A DNA stretch of 64,000 nucleotides from Clostridiales bacterium. Lineage in GTDB: Bacteria; Bacillota; Desulfotomaculia; Desulfotomaculales; VENG01. Shown piece after piece: positions 1-7,975 of this stretch; positions within the stretch are counted from its first letter, which is position 1; each line of letters opens with the position of its first letter. The stretch lies in assembly GCA_016278505.1 (NCBI GenBank), contig JADQBQ010000002.1:1-64000 (forward strand), written 5' to 3'. The notes under the pieces are model-generated. The model searched no databases. It had not been told where the DNA came from and saw nothing but the letters and a program-made list of their open reading frames with translations. The translations under genes and the position numbers were made by a program.

Positions 1-2
1 CA

Positions 3-224
3 AATATTAAAGATCAACCTTATCTGCCAAAACATATAGTGCTTGCGCGACAGTATATAGATCTGATTGGTATCTTATATATAGTTTTTATGTTGCTTTT
101 CTGTGGCTCGATTTTTGGTTTTATATTTTTAGTAGTTAAATTCTTAAAACGCAAAAGTGAACACAACAAACAAGTTTTACATAAACTTGAAGAAATTATT
201 CTTTTACTCAAGGAAAAAGATTAG
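3..224 (+). CDS. Small single-span membrane protein, 5' end uncertain or outside the window
   Basis: I do not recognise a family. The reading frame is open from the left edge, so this may be the C-terminal part of a longer gene. The first possible start inside the window is a GTG at 39, but no Shine-Dalgarno sequence precedes it. Counted from that GTG the product is 61 aa: one strong hydrophobic span (about residues 9-37), then a basic stretch (KFLKRK) and an amphipathic, coiled-coil-like tail ending in EEIILLLKEKD. This looks like a membrane anchor with a cytoplasmic helix. It lies in an AT-rich stretch with two other unrecognised small genes. Confidence 0.45.
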   Translation, partial: NIKDQPYLPKHIVLARQYIDLIGILYIVFMLLFCGSIFGFIFLVVKFLKRKSEHNKQVLHKLEEIILLLKEKD

Positions 225-286
225 GCAAATTCAACCTAATTTAAGTTGTTTAAGGAGGATTTAGTGAATAAAAGATTAAAGACTGC

Positions 287-733
287 TTGACAGTTATTTT
301 AGCATTTTTTATGGTTGCAAGTTTATCTTATTACCTTTATGTAAAATCTACCATTCAAACAATAAATAATACACCTATAGCTCTTAAAGAGTTCGCCGTG
401 AATGGTTTAGCATTTGCCCATGATGAAAGGGAGTTCTATATTATTAATAAAAGTTCTCAACCCTTAATAATGCTTACTCCATTTAAAGGCTACTCAATTA
501 ACGAGGAGAAGGGCGAGGTTGTTATTTGTCAGAATCTTATCAGTGCAAAACCAAGGAGGAATACTTACCAACTTATTAAAGTTCCCCAAGATAAATATCA
601 TAAAGTAGTATCCAATAATAAACTAAAAATTCGTGTCAAATATGCCTTTCTTAACAAACAATACGCTTTATATAGCTACGACTTTAGAAAGAAAAGTTTT
701 ATTAAAATAAATGAGTTTTTGGTTGGCAAATAA
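287..733 (+). CDS. Unrecognised protein with N-terminal membrane anchor; start possibly frameshifted
   Basis: As read, the frame opens with TTG at 287 and gives 148 aa: a hydrophobic N-terminal segment (about residues 3-20), then a mostly polar, Lys- and Tyr-rich body. That suggests a membrane-anchored or secreted protein exposed outside the cell. No Shine-Dalgarno sequence stands before the TTG. A good one (AAGGAGG, 252-258) precedes a GTG at 264 in another frame. That GTG frame encodes VNKRLKTA and hits TGA at 288, exactly where a -1 shift would continue into the hydrophobic segment and give a normal signal-anchor start. The gene is therefore either frameshifted (mutation, sequence error or recoding) or weakly translated from the TTG. 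No family is recognised. Confidence 0.5.
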   Translation: MTVILAFFMVASLSYYLYVKSTIQTINNTPIALKEFAVNGLAFAHDEREFYIINKSSQPLIMLTPFKGYSINEEKGEVVICQNLISAKPRRNTYQLIKVPQDKYHKVVSNNKLKIRVKYAFLNKQYALYSYDFRKKSFIKINEFLVGK

Positions 734-855
734 TAGATGGATATTGTCAATACCTTAATTGTTATTTTTTTACAATAAAGACATGCTTTTTATTTCATAG
801 GTTAATAATTATTTTATAATATCCTTAAATAGATATAAAAAAGGTAGGGCTGAAT

Positions 856-1395
856 TTGTTTAAACCACTAGCTTTAGGGGTACTTATTGTTGTTTTAGGA
901 CTGTCTAGTTCTTACATATCTAATGATTGGAACATGTTAATAAATATTTCAGGGATAACGGCTATTGTTACATTGATTTTGTCTGCAATTTTTTCTGATT
1001 TTCCTAATGCCAATAAAAACAAGGTTAATAAGGCGGCAACACCGGACGATGGCTTAACGGAAAGGGATACAAACCCAAAACAAAAGTTGGCCTGGAACTT
1101 AATATTTATAGGGTTACCAAATTTAGCAGCCCTTTTTATTGTTTCATTTATATTGAAAGACTTTTTGCTAGACCCTAACCATGGCTTGCCTATATGGTTT
1201 CAATCAGTTATATATATTGGTGCAATGCTAATGATCTTTCATTCAATTAATATAGTGAAATACTGGATGGAAGGTAGAGGCTTTTTTCAATGGCTTCGTG
1301 AGGATCATGGGACATACATAAAGTGGATGATAATTTTTACATTGATTTACGCGGTAGGGTTGATTCTTAATCAGTTTCTTTTTTCCTTGGTGTAA
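856..1395 (+). CDS. Unrecognised multi-pass membrane protein, N-terminal part DUF5316-like
   Basis: The 179-aa product starts at TTG 856 behind AGGTAGGG. It has two hydrophobic spans at about residues 4-20 and 28-46, a charged soluble loop of about 30 residues (NKNKVNKAATPDDG...), then three more spans at about 76-97, 110-127 and 150-175. The N-terminal pair of spans resembles the small two-helix DUF5316 proteins of Firmicutes, but this is recalled resemblance, not a search result. I can assign no function. It stands alone, with 120 bases before it and about 260 bases without a recognisable gene after it. Confidence 0.6.
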   Translation: MFKPLALGVLIVVLGLSSSYISNDWNMLINISGITAIVTLILSAIFSDFPNANKNKVNKAATPDDGLTERDTNPKQKLAWNLIFIGLPNLAALFIVSFILKDFLLDPNHGLPIWFQSVIYIGAMLMIFHSINIVKYWMEGRGFFQWLREDHGTYIKWMIIFTLIYAVGLILNQFLFSLV

Positions 1396-1653
1396 AATAT
1401 CTTTCAGAATCATAGTTGCTGCACATCTTACCTAAATAGCGCATTACTTAGGTTCGCTTCCCATTCGGTTATTGCAGTATATGCATGTTATCTGAAGTAA
1501 CCCAAAAGACAACCCGGTCTTTCTTCTGATTAGGGAGATCGATGAACACGGGAGATAGTTTATTTCAAACCTCATTCCTTAACTCTTGCAGGAATATTTA
1601 TGTCCTCGAGGAATAATTAACCTTAAGAACGGGAATCAAAAACGGAGGAAAAC

Positions 1654-3198
1654 ATGCTTGCAATCGTAAAAAGCGTAGCCCTGCACGGCTTAGAAGGGCA
1701 TATAATACAGGTTGAGGTAGATGTATCTAACGGGCTTCCTGCCTGCGATATTGTTGGATTACCCGATACTGCCGTCCGCGAAGCGCGGGACAGAGTTAGA
1801 ACGGCAATTCGAAACTCCGGTTACGATTTTCCCCTCAGCAGGATAACTGTTAACTTAGCACCGGCAGACATAAAAAAAGAGGGTCCGGTTTATGACCTTG
1901 CCATTGCTGTGGGCATACTGGCGGCCACCGGACAGGTTGATCCAACTGTCTGTCGGCAGTATGCGTTTATTGGAGAATTGTCGCTGGAAGGATCAGTCCG
2001 TTCAATTAACGGAACACTTCCCCTGGTATCAGCATTAAAGGGACATAATATTGACCACATAATTGTACCCTGGAAAAACGCTCCGGAAGCAGCTTTGATA
2101 CAGGACGTGGAAATATACGGAGCCGGAACTCTAGCTCAGTTGGTTTTTCATTTGCAAGGGCATGAGCAAATGCTACCGCACAAGCAGGATATTGAAGGTC
2201 TCTTCCGGCAAGAGAAAGAAGGGACCCCGGATATGGCTGACGTGCGGGGGCAAACAGCCGCTAAGAGGGCACTGGAAATAGCGGCGGCAGGAGGCCATAA
2301 TGTTTTAATGCTGGGTAGTCCCGGCTCGGGAAAAACCATGCTGGCCAGAAGACTGGCGGGCATTTTACCGGATCTCAGTTTGGAAGAAGCCCTGGAGGTT
2401 ACAAAGATACATAGCCTTGCAGGACTGGTCCCGGCCGGAGAACCGCTGGTTGCCCGAAGACCTTTTCGCGGGCCGCATCATACAGTATCTACGGCAGGCC
2501 TTGTCGGGGGCGGAAGATTCCCCCGCCCGGGGGAAATATCTCTGGCCCATAATGGCGTCCTTTTTATGGACGAACTACCTGAGTTCCGCAGGGACGCATT
2601 GGAGGCGTTGCGCCAACCCCTTGAGGATTCTTTGGTTACGATTTCCCGGGTTAATTCATCAGTAAGTTATCCGGCGCGGATAATGCTGGTTGCTGCCATG
2701 AATCCCTGTCCCTGCGGTTTTTTAACCGATGAGGAGCGTGAATGCAGCTGCACCCCGCCCCAGGTGCAAAGGTACCTCGGCCGAATATCCGGGCCGTTCC
2801 TTGATCGATTGGATATACATATAGAAGTACCCCGGCCTCTTTTTTCGGAATTGGAGTCACCACCGGACGGCGACACTTCACAGGATATTAGAAAAAAGGT
2901 TCAAAACGCCAGGGAATTTATGCAACAGCGCTTGGAGAAATTGGGCTTAAACATCCCTTTGAATTGCAATGCACACATGACTTCCAAGATGTTACAGCAG
3001 GTTTGTCGCCCTACTGCGGAGGGGAAAAACCTCCTGCAGGATGCTTTCAGCAGGTTAAAGCTGACCGCGAGGTCGCACGGCAAAGTTCTGAAGGTAGCAA
3101 GGACCATAGCGGACCTTGCGGGTAGTGAAGAAATTGATGCCGTACATGTAGCTGAAGCTATTCAGTACCGTAATCTGGAAAGAAAATTGTGGTTATAA
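1654..3198 (+). CDS. comM: ComM/YifB family Mg-chelatase-like AAA+ ATPase
   Basis: The 514-aa protein has the full ComM/YifB architecture: an N-terminal ChlI-type domain of the Lon-protease fold (about residues 1-160), a central Mg-chelatase-like AAA+ domain with Walker A GSPGSGKT (about 221-228) and Walker B VLFMDELPEF (about 298-307), and a C-terminal chelatase helical domain. A Cys-rich stretch, PCPCGF...CSC (about 350-368), is typical of the family. ComM proteins are hexameric helicases that promote branch migration during natural transformation; the role in non-competent Firmicutes is less clear. The ATG start follows GGAGG at a normal distance. The small downstream thioesterase gene follows after 24 bases and may be co-transcribed. 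Confidence 0.93.
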   Translation: MLAIVKSVALHGLEGHIIQVEVDVSNGLPACDIVGLPDTAVREARDRVRTAIRNSGYDFPLSRITVNLAPADIKKEGPVYDLAIAVGILAATGQVDPTVCRQYAFIGELSLEGSVRSINGTLPLVSALKGHNIDHIIVPWKNAPEAALIQDVEIYGAGTLAQLVFHLQGHEQMLPHKQDIEGLFRQEKEGTPDMADVRGQTAAKRALEIAAAGGHNVLMLGSPGSGKTMLARRLAGILPDLSLEEALEVTKIHSLAGLVPAGEPLVARRPFRGPHHTVSTAGLVGGGRFPRPGEISLAHNGVLFMDELPEFRRDALEALRQPLEDSLVTISRVNSSVSYPARIMLVAAMNPCPCGFLTDEERECSCTPPQVQRYLGRISGPFLDRLDIHIEVPRPLFSELESPPDGDTSQDIRKKVQNAREFMQQRLEKLGLNIPLNCNAHMTSKMLQQVCRPTAEGKNLLQDAFSRLKLTARSHGKVLKVARTIADLAGSEEIDAVHVAEAIQYRNLERKLWL

Positions 3199-3222
3199 TC
3201 AAGGCAAAAGAGGAGGCTACTT

Positions 3223-3636
3223 ATGGATATCATTGATAAAAAGGAATCCCTAAGCCAAGCAAAAAAACGTCTTGGAAAGGATGCCCTGATGAAGCAATTG
3301 GGTATCGAGCTTGAGGAAATAAAGCCTGGTTACGCGCGAACCAGTATGGAGGTAAAACCTGAATTACTTAACGGAGTTGCGTTAACACACGGAGGCGCCA
3401 TTTTTACCTTAGCTGACATAGCCTTTGCTGCAGCCAGCAATGCTCACGGCCCAGTAGCAGTGGCACTAAATGTAAACATCAGTTTTTTAAAGGCCACGAC
3501 TGCGGGCACCACCCTTACCGCAACGGCTCAAGAGGATAACTTAACAAACAAAACCGGCCTTTATCGCTTAGAAGTGAAAGATGAAAGCGGGGAACTGGTT
3601 GCCCTGGCGGAAGGGTTGGTTTATAGAAAGAAGTAA
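3223..3636 (+). CDS. PaaI-type hotdog-fold acyl-CoA thioesterase
   Basis: The 137-aa protein belongs to the hotdog thioesterase superfamily, PaaI/YdiI-like branch. It shows the hallmark N-G-V-A-L-T-H-G-G (residues 50-58) followed by the long helix with FTLADIAFA (61-69); Asn50, the HGG loop and Asp65 fit the active-site pattern. These enzymes hydrolyse aryl- or acyl-CoA esters in the cytoplasm. The substrate cannot be read from the sequence; phenylacetyl-type CoA esters are one possibility. The ATG start lies behind a strong AGAGGAGG site. The gene sits directly after comM and faces a minus-strand MaoC-like gene that also has a hotdog fold. Confidence 0.85.
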   Translation: MDIIDKKESLSQAKKRLGKDALMKQLGIELEEIKPGYARTSMEVKPELLNGVALTHGGAIFTLADIAFAAASNAHGPVAVALNVNISFLKATTAGTTLTATAQEDNLTNKTGLYRLEVKDESGELVALAEGLVYRKK

Positions 3637-3665
3637 ACTATAAGGACACCTATACTGGTTTAAAT

Positions 3666-4103
3666 TTAAACTTCCATAGATGCCTTACCGCTTAGAACGA
3701 TAATTTTGCCAAAAACATTTCCTTCAAGCACTTGCTCGCCATTTTGATTGGTACATATCATTTCAAGTCCAAGCTTTTCACCTTGTTTTAATGTCACTTT
3801 CACCCTAGCTGTGATGGTTTCTCCTATATAAACCGGTGCCAAAAACCGAAAGGACATTTTTGAGGCTACGTACGGCTCCGGGAGGAGTGTGCCGCCGGCA
3901 TGCGTCAACATACCACCAGTTAAAAGGCCCGGTACGATTCTTTTTTTAAACCCGCACTTTTGTGCCGCAATTTCATCTATATGAAACTTGTTAAAATCCC
4001 CTGTAGTACCAGTAAAATTGGCCACATCACCGTCATTGAAAGTTCTGGAAAACTCAATTATGTCTCCTTCTTGCATTTCATCCCAGGAATTAAAAAAACG
4101 CAT
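3666..4103 (-). CDS. MaoC-like hotdog dehydratase/hydratase
   Basis: The 145-aa protein is a single-domain MaoC/(R)-specific enoyl-CoA hydratase-like hotdog protein. The motif GDFNKFHID (residues 35-43) supplies the Asp36/His41 dyad of this family, and IVPGLLTGGML (57-66) matches the conserved helix. Such proteins hydrate enoyl-CoA or dehydrate 3-hydroxyacyl-CoA thioesters in fatty-acid or polyhydroxyalkanoate metabolism; the substrate here is unknown. The start ATG at 4103 follows AAAGGGG. It is transcribed alone, convergent with the thioesterase gene (30 bases apart) and downstream of the exporter operon's TetR gene. Confidence 0.85.
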   Translation of the reverse strand: MRFFNSWDEMQEGDIIEFSRTFNDGDVANFTGTTGDFNKFHIDEIAAQKCGFKKRIVPGLLTGGMLTHAGGTLLPEPYVASKMSFRFLAPVYIGETITARVKVTLKQGEKLGLEMICTNQNGEQVLEGNVFGKIIVLSGKASMEV

Positions 4104-4289
4104 AAAATTAACCCCTTTCTTAACTAAGGTACATACTCGGCAATGCGCCTCAAATCCACTCTTTTCAAAGTCGTCTTAGACAACCAACTGATTCCCTGTA
4201 AATAGCATCAGGTACTCTTGGAAATATTCAAACTATTCCTTTAATTATTCACTCTTAGATCTCAAATTCCTGCTTTTCAGGACTTCTAA

Positions 4290-4868
4290 CTACCTTTTAT
4301 CCTCTGTATTGATACCAAATAAAAACAAGTCAAAGACTTTTCTAAATGCTTCATCCAGGGAAATGGAATGATCACATATGAAAGAAGGATTTATCACAGC
4401 TCGAACCGCTGCCAGAATAGCCGTTATTGTTATATGCGAGTCCACATTTCTGAAATAGCCTAAATTAACTCCCTCTGTTAAAATACTTTCTAACTGCCCT
4501 ATGCGTGCAGTACGAAAGTCATCAATATATGACCATATGTCCGGGTAATGTTTTTGTAATTCACCAAATGCCAGTGAATCCATAAACCGTATATTCTCAT
4601 AAACCAATAGCGCTATCTGCCGCAGTTTTTCCGGTGGTGTCTGGTCACTTTTAATGACTTCCCGGATTAATTTTTCTATGCGCTCGGTCAAACGATGAAA
4701 CATTGCCTCTATTACTTTTTCTTTACTGCTGAAATAGCGGTATAATGTGCGCTTACTTATACCTGCTTCTGCTGCCAATTCGTCCGTTGTAGTTCCGGCC
4801 AGCCCTTTGCGCTCGGCCAATATTTCCATACTGTTCAATATTGTTTCCCTAATATTGCGCTTGTCCAT
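4290..4868 (-). CDS. TetR/AcrR family transcriptional regulator
   Basis: The 192-aa product has an N-terminal helix-turn-helix (about residues 26-46: TTTDELAAEAGISKRTLYRYF) with the classic TetR signature and a helical ligand-binding C-terminal domain. It is the last gene of the exporter operon: its ATG shares one base with the TAA of the permease gene (TAATG), which indicates translational coupling. It probably represses the hlyD-ATPase-permease operon in the absence of an inducing compound, and an inverted repeat upstream of hlyD (7800-7827) is a candidate operator. The arrangement resembles the CecR(YbiH)-YbhGFSR systems of enterobacteria, but the effector is unknown. Confidence 0.88.
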   Translation of the reverse strand: MDKRNIRETILNSMEILAERKGLAGTTTDELAAEAGISKRTLYRYFSSKEKVIEAMFHRLTERIEKLIREVIKSDQTPPEKLRQIALLVYENIRFMDSLAFGELQKHYPDIWSYIDDFRTARIGQLESILTEGVNLGYFRNVDSHITITAILAAVRAVINPSFICDHSISLDEAFRKVFDLFLFGINTEDKR

Positions 4869-6004
4869 TATTCCACCCTCTTGCGGAACTTTAATGAGGC
4901 GACGGTAACAACAGCAATGCCAAAGCCTGCCAGCGGAATCACGTCACGCCAAAGCTGAGTCAAACCCACCCCTTTAAGCATGATACCACGTAGAATTTCG
5001 AGGAAATACGTTAGCGGTATAACATAACCAAGGTAGCTAATAACATTAGGCATAGATTCCCGTGGAAACACAAAACCCGATAAGAGAACAGACGGGAGAA
5101 TGAAAAGCATAACCATTTGCATAGCCTGGAGTTGTGTTTTGGCGACAGCCGAAAACAACATTCCCAGCCCCAGGGCAAAGATCAAAAACAATAGGGACAA
5201 TATTAAAAGCAGCGGCAGACTGCCCTGAATGGACACTTTGAACCACCATACGCCAAGTCCCAGTACCAGACCCACATCCATAAAGGCAATTATGATGTAG
5301 GGAATTAGTTTACCTACCATTAGCTCAAATCCCTGTACAGGAGTAACCATTAGCTGTTCCAGAGTTCCACGCTCCCTTTCCCTAACCAGGGCAAACGCGG
5401 TAAGCATTACGGTAATGTTCTGAAGAATCAGCCCAATTAACCCGGGCACATTAAACTTTAGGCTTTCCAATCCGGGGTTGTAGTAGGCCCGGGTTCGCAT
5501 ATCTATGGGTGGCTCTTTGTCTAACTGTATGCCGCCCTGACGATTAAGAAATTCTATTTGCTTCTGTCTACCTAGATTTTGAGCGGTAATTTGGGCCACA
5601 TTTAGCGCCGTCCTGGCTACCAGGGGGTCTGAGCCGTCCACTAAAAATTGGACCCGTGCCGGTTCCCCGCGCTTTAGATTCCGAGCATATCCGGATGGTA
5701 TGACCAGTCCGGATTTAGCACTGCCTTCATCAAGATGATCTTCGAGCCGGTCAATATTATTGACATAGATTACAGGCTGGAAGTAGCCTGTATTTTCGAA
5801 AGCATCCACCAGTTCGTGCCCCTGCCGGTGACGGTCATTATCCAACACGGCCAGGGATATGTTTTCCACATCCGTAGTCACAGCATATCCAAACAAGAGA
5901 AGCATTAATACCGGCATGGCCACGGATATTATTAAGCTGGGCCGGTCTCTTATTATATGCAATATCTCCTTACGGGCAATAGCAGCGAGGAGACTAAAGC
6001 GCAT
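4868..6004 (-). CDS. ABC-2 type exporter permease (YbhS/YbhR/YhhJ-like)
   Basis: The 378-aa permease has the ABC2_membrane_3 layout: one N-terminal membrane span (about residues 22-42), a large extracellular domain (about 45-175), then five or six spans in the C-terminal half (about 183-372). The motif RERERGTLEQLMVTP (about 208-222) before the second span is diagnostic of the family. It would form the membrane pore, as a homodimer, with the ATPase encoded just upstream, whose 3' end overlaps this gene by 11 bases. Together with the HlyD lipoprotein it should export a hydrophobic compound; the substrate is unknown. Confidence 0.9.
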   Translation of the reverse strand: MRFSLLAAIARKEILHIIRDRPSLIISVAMPVLMLLLFGYAVTTDVENISLAVLDNDRHRQGHELVDAFENTGYFQPVIYVNNIDRLEDHLDEGSAKSGLVIPSGYARNLKRGEPARVQFLVDGSDPLVARTALNVAQITAQNLGRQKQIEFLNRQGGIQLDKEPPIDMRTRAYYNPGLESLKFNVPGLIGLILQNITVMLTAFALVRERERGTLEQLMVTPVQGFELMVGKLIPYIIIAFMDVGLVLGLGVWWFKVSIQGSLPLLLILSLLFLIFALGLGMLFSAVAKTQLQAMQMVMLFILPSVLLSGFVFPRESMPNVISYLGYVIPLTYFLEILRGIMLKGVGLTQLWRDVIPLAGFGIAVVTVASLKFRKRVE

Positions 6005-6740
6005 CCTGTTCAGCTCCTTCCCGGGCCAATTTTACAAACACATCTTCTAAGCTGGAGGTACCGGCAAATTGCTCTATTAAATCTGAGGGCTTACCGAATG
6101 CGCTAAGTTGCCCCTTAAACATTAGAGCGGTTGTGTCACACCGCTCAGCCTCATCCATATAGTGAGTTGTTACCAAAACGGTGATCCCCTTCCGGCTCAA
6201 GTCACTTAGGATTTGCCAAAAAAGCCGTCTGGAAACAGGGTCTACCCCGGCAGTGGGCTCGTCCAGAATAAGCAGACGCGGTTCATGTAGAAATGCGCAG
6301 GCCAAGGCAACCCGCTGTTTCCAGCCACCGGAGAGAGTACCTACAATTTGGTTTTCCCTTATATCAAGCTGCATTTCCTGCTTTAATTCGGACAGCCGCT
6401 CTTTGGCATAACTGCGGGACAGACCGTATATTTGACCGAAAAACAGCATATTTTCCTTAATGGTCAAATCTTCATACAGACTAAATTTTTGATTCATGTA
6501 ACCTATGTTTTGCTTAATCTTTTCAGCACCGGTGACAATGTCATAGCCTAATACAGTTGCGCCACCACCCGAAGGCCTCATTAGGCCACACAGCATTCGT
6601 ATAGTAGTGGATTTGCCGGAACCGTTCGGACCAAGCAGACCAAATATAGACCCTTCGGGTATTTGCAAGGAGACATTGTCCACGGCTTGCAAAGAGCCAA
6701 AATTTTTGCTCAGATTTTCGACTTCTATTACGTAAGGCAC
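5994..6740 (-). CDS. ABC transporter ATP-binding protein (drug-exporter type)
   Basis: This is the nucleotide-binding subunit, with Walker A GPNGSGKST (about residues 37-45), signature LSGGWKQR (about 136), Walker B LLILDEPTAGVDP (about 157-169) and the H-loop TTHYMDEA. I place the start at GTG 6740, because AAGGTGG lies five bases upstream and the protein then begins VPYVIEVENLSKNFG as in relatives. An in-frame ATG at 6764 lacks a ribosome binding site. The gene overlaps the permease gene by 11 bases and follows hlyD by about 45 bases, so the exporter parts are co-expressed. Confidence 0.92.
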   Translation of the reverse strand: MPYVIEVENLSKNFGSLQAVDNVSLQIPEGSIFGLLGPNGSGKSTTIRMLCGLMRPSGGGATVLGYDIVTGAEKIKQNIGYMNQKFSLYEDLTIKENMLFFGQIYGLSRSYAKERLSELKQEMQLDIRENQIVGTLSGGWKQRVALACAFLHEPRLLILDEPTAGVDPVSRRLFWQILSDLSRKGITVLVTTHYMDEAERCDTTALMFKGQLSAFGKPSDLIEQFAGTSSLEDVFVKLAREGAEQDAL

Positions 6741-6784
6741 TAATACCACCTTATTCCTTATCATTTAATTAGCAGTTAGACATA

Positions 6785-7780
6785 TTACAGATAAACATCT
6801 GCCGGCATACCCGGTAAAAGATAAGATTGTCCGTTAACCACTTCTAACTTAACTTTAAAAACCAATCGTACCCGGTCTTCTTCAGTCTGCACATTTTTAG
6901 GAGTAAATTCAGCCTCCGGTGAGATATAGGTGACCTTGGCCTTAAATCGCTTTTTAGGATAGCTGTCCACGGCAATTTGGACTTCCTGTCCAGCTTTAAC
7001 TTTATCCAACCGGTTTTCAGGGATGTAGGTATAAAGGTATAAATCATCAGTATTCCCCAGGGTGGCAATTTCAGATCCGGGCTTTACTACTTCACCTATT
7101 TTATAGTTACACGTAAGCACGGTCCCTTTCATGGGTGTACGCAGCACAGTTTCAGAAAGATTTTGCTCGTGCAATTTTACTGCTGCATTGGCTGCATCTA
7201 CATGGGCCCGAAGTTGTTCTATGGTTTCCGGTTTTACCCCGGACTTTAACAAATCCAGTTTACTGCGGGCAGCTTCCAAACTTGATTCCACAGCATTTAG
7301 GCGGTACTTTGCCTTATCAGTCAAGTTAGCCTGAGTTTTCAATTTATGTTCGGTCAAGGCACCTTGCTCAGCTAACTGCGTGTATTTCTGCAGTGTGTCC
7401 TGCTGAAGGTTTAAGTCTGAGCGGGCCGATTTAAGTTCAGCAGCTATACGCTCCACTTCCTGCCTTGCTGCCGCAATTTCTTGCACCCTGCTTCCGCTTT
7501 CTGCTTCGGCCAGCTTTGCCCGGGTAGCTCTTAATTCTGCTTTGGCTTGCTCCACTTTTAATTCCAATTCCGGAGAGGAAAGCAAGGCCACCTTATCTCC
7601 TCCTGCAACAACCGATCCTTCGTCTACAAAAAGCTCTTTTATCGTTCCGCCTACTTCTGCCACTATTCTAATTTCCTCCGCCTCGACTGTCCCGGTGGTC
7701 TTTAAAATTTTTCCATCGTCGCCGCATCCTGCGGTAAAGGCAATCAAAATAAGAAGAATTAGCATACTGAATTTGTGCAT
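6785..7780 (-). CDS. HlyD/EmrA-type periplasmic-adaptor-like lipoprotein
   Basis: The 331-aa protein starts with a lipoprotein signal peptide (hydrophobic core about residues 5-15, lipobox TAGC with Cys19), so it should be anchored on the outer face of the cytoplasmic membrane. A biotinyl-lipoyl-like half (VAEVGGTIKELFVDEGSVV, about 41-59) is followed by a long Ala/Glu/Lys-rich coiled coil (about 70-190), the second lipoyl half (LRTPMKGTV...) and a C-terminal beta-barrel. This is the membrane-fusion-protein family. It is the first gene of the hlyD-ATPase-permease-tetR operon and has a strong GAGGAGG site. Confidence 0.9.
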   Translation of the reverse strand: MHKFSMLILLILIAFTAGCGDDGKILKTTGTVEAEEIRIVAEVGGTIKELFVDEGSVVAGGDKVALLSSPELELKVEQAKAELRATRAKLAEAESGSRVQEIAAARQEVERIAAELKSARSDLNLQQDTLQKYTQLAEQGALTEHKLKTQANLTDKAKYRLNAVESSLEAARSKLDLLKSGVKPETIEQLRAHVDAANAAVKLHEQNLSETVLRTPMKGTVLTCNYKIGEVVKPGSEIATLGNTDDLYLYTYIPENRLDKVKAGQEVQIAVDSYPKKRFKAKVTYISPEAEFTPKNVQTEEDRVRLVFKVKLEVVNGQSYLLPGMPADVYL

Positions 7781-7799
7781 AGCACGCCCTCCTCTGTAT

Positions 7800-7827
7800 G
7801 TAAACTAAAACCAGTTAATCAGTTTAC
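7800..7827 (-). promoter_or_regulatory. Candidate operator for the exporter TetR
   Basis: The inverted repeat GTAAACT (7800-7806) and AGTTTAC (7821-7827), separated by 14 bases, lies about 20 bases upstream of the hlyD start codon. TetR-family regulators bind palindromes of this size in the leader of the operon they control. Binding here by the regulator encoded at the operon's end is an inference from position and symmetry. Confidence 0.35.
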
Positions 7828-7877
7828 TTTACCCATTTTAAATCAAGCTGGCAGTATATGCAACAGATATCAAGAAA

Positions 7878-7914
7878 AACGCGCTAAATCAGTTCCCTTA
7901 GCGCGCTTTTTTCA
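7878..7914. terminator. Rho-independent terminator, bidirectional
   Basis: An 8-bp GC-rich stem (CGCGCTAA 7880-7887 with TTAGCGCG 7898-7905) is followed by CTTTTTT on the plus strand, with a shorter A-run (T-run on the minus strand) on the other side. It lies between the leader of the exporter operon and the 3' end of the adenine deaminase gene. Confidence 0.6.
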
Positions 7915-7931
7915 TACTTTTCTAAAGTGTA

Positions 7932-7970
7932 AAAAACTCTATTCCGGCCAGCACCGAATAGAGTTTTTTA
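7932..7970. terminator. Rho-independent terminator of adenine deaminase gene
   Basis: A 13-bp perfect stem (7932-7944 with 7956-7968, core ACTCTATTC/GAATAGAGT) has an 11-base loop and runs of T on both strands. It lies directly downstream of the minus-strand deaminase gene, whose stop codon is at 7976. Confidence 0.8.
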
Positions 7971-7975
7971 AACCA

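Noticed and set aside
1396-1653. Possible gene or RNA in the 258-base gap before comM
   Set aside because: No open frame with a start signal and no convincing structured RNA or terminator could be read.
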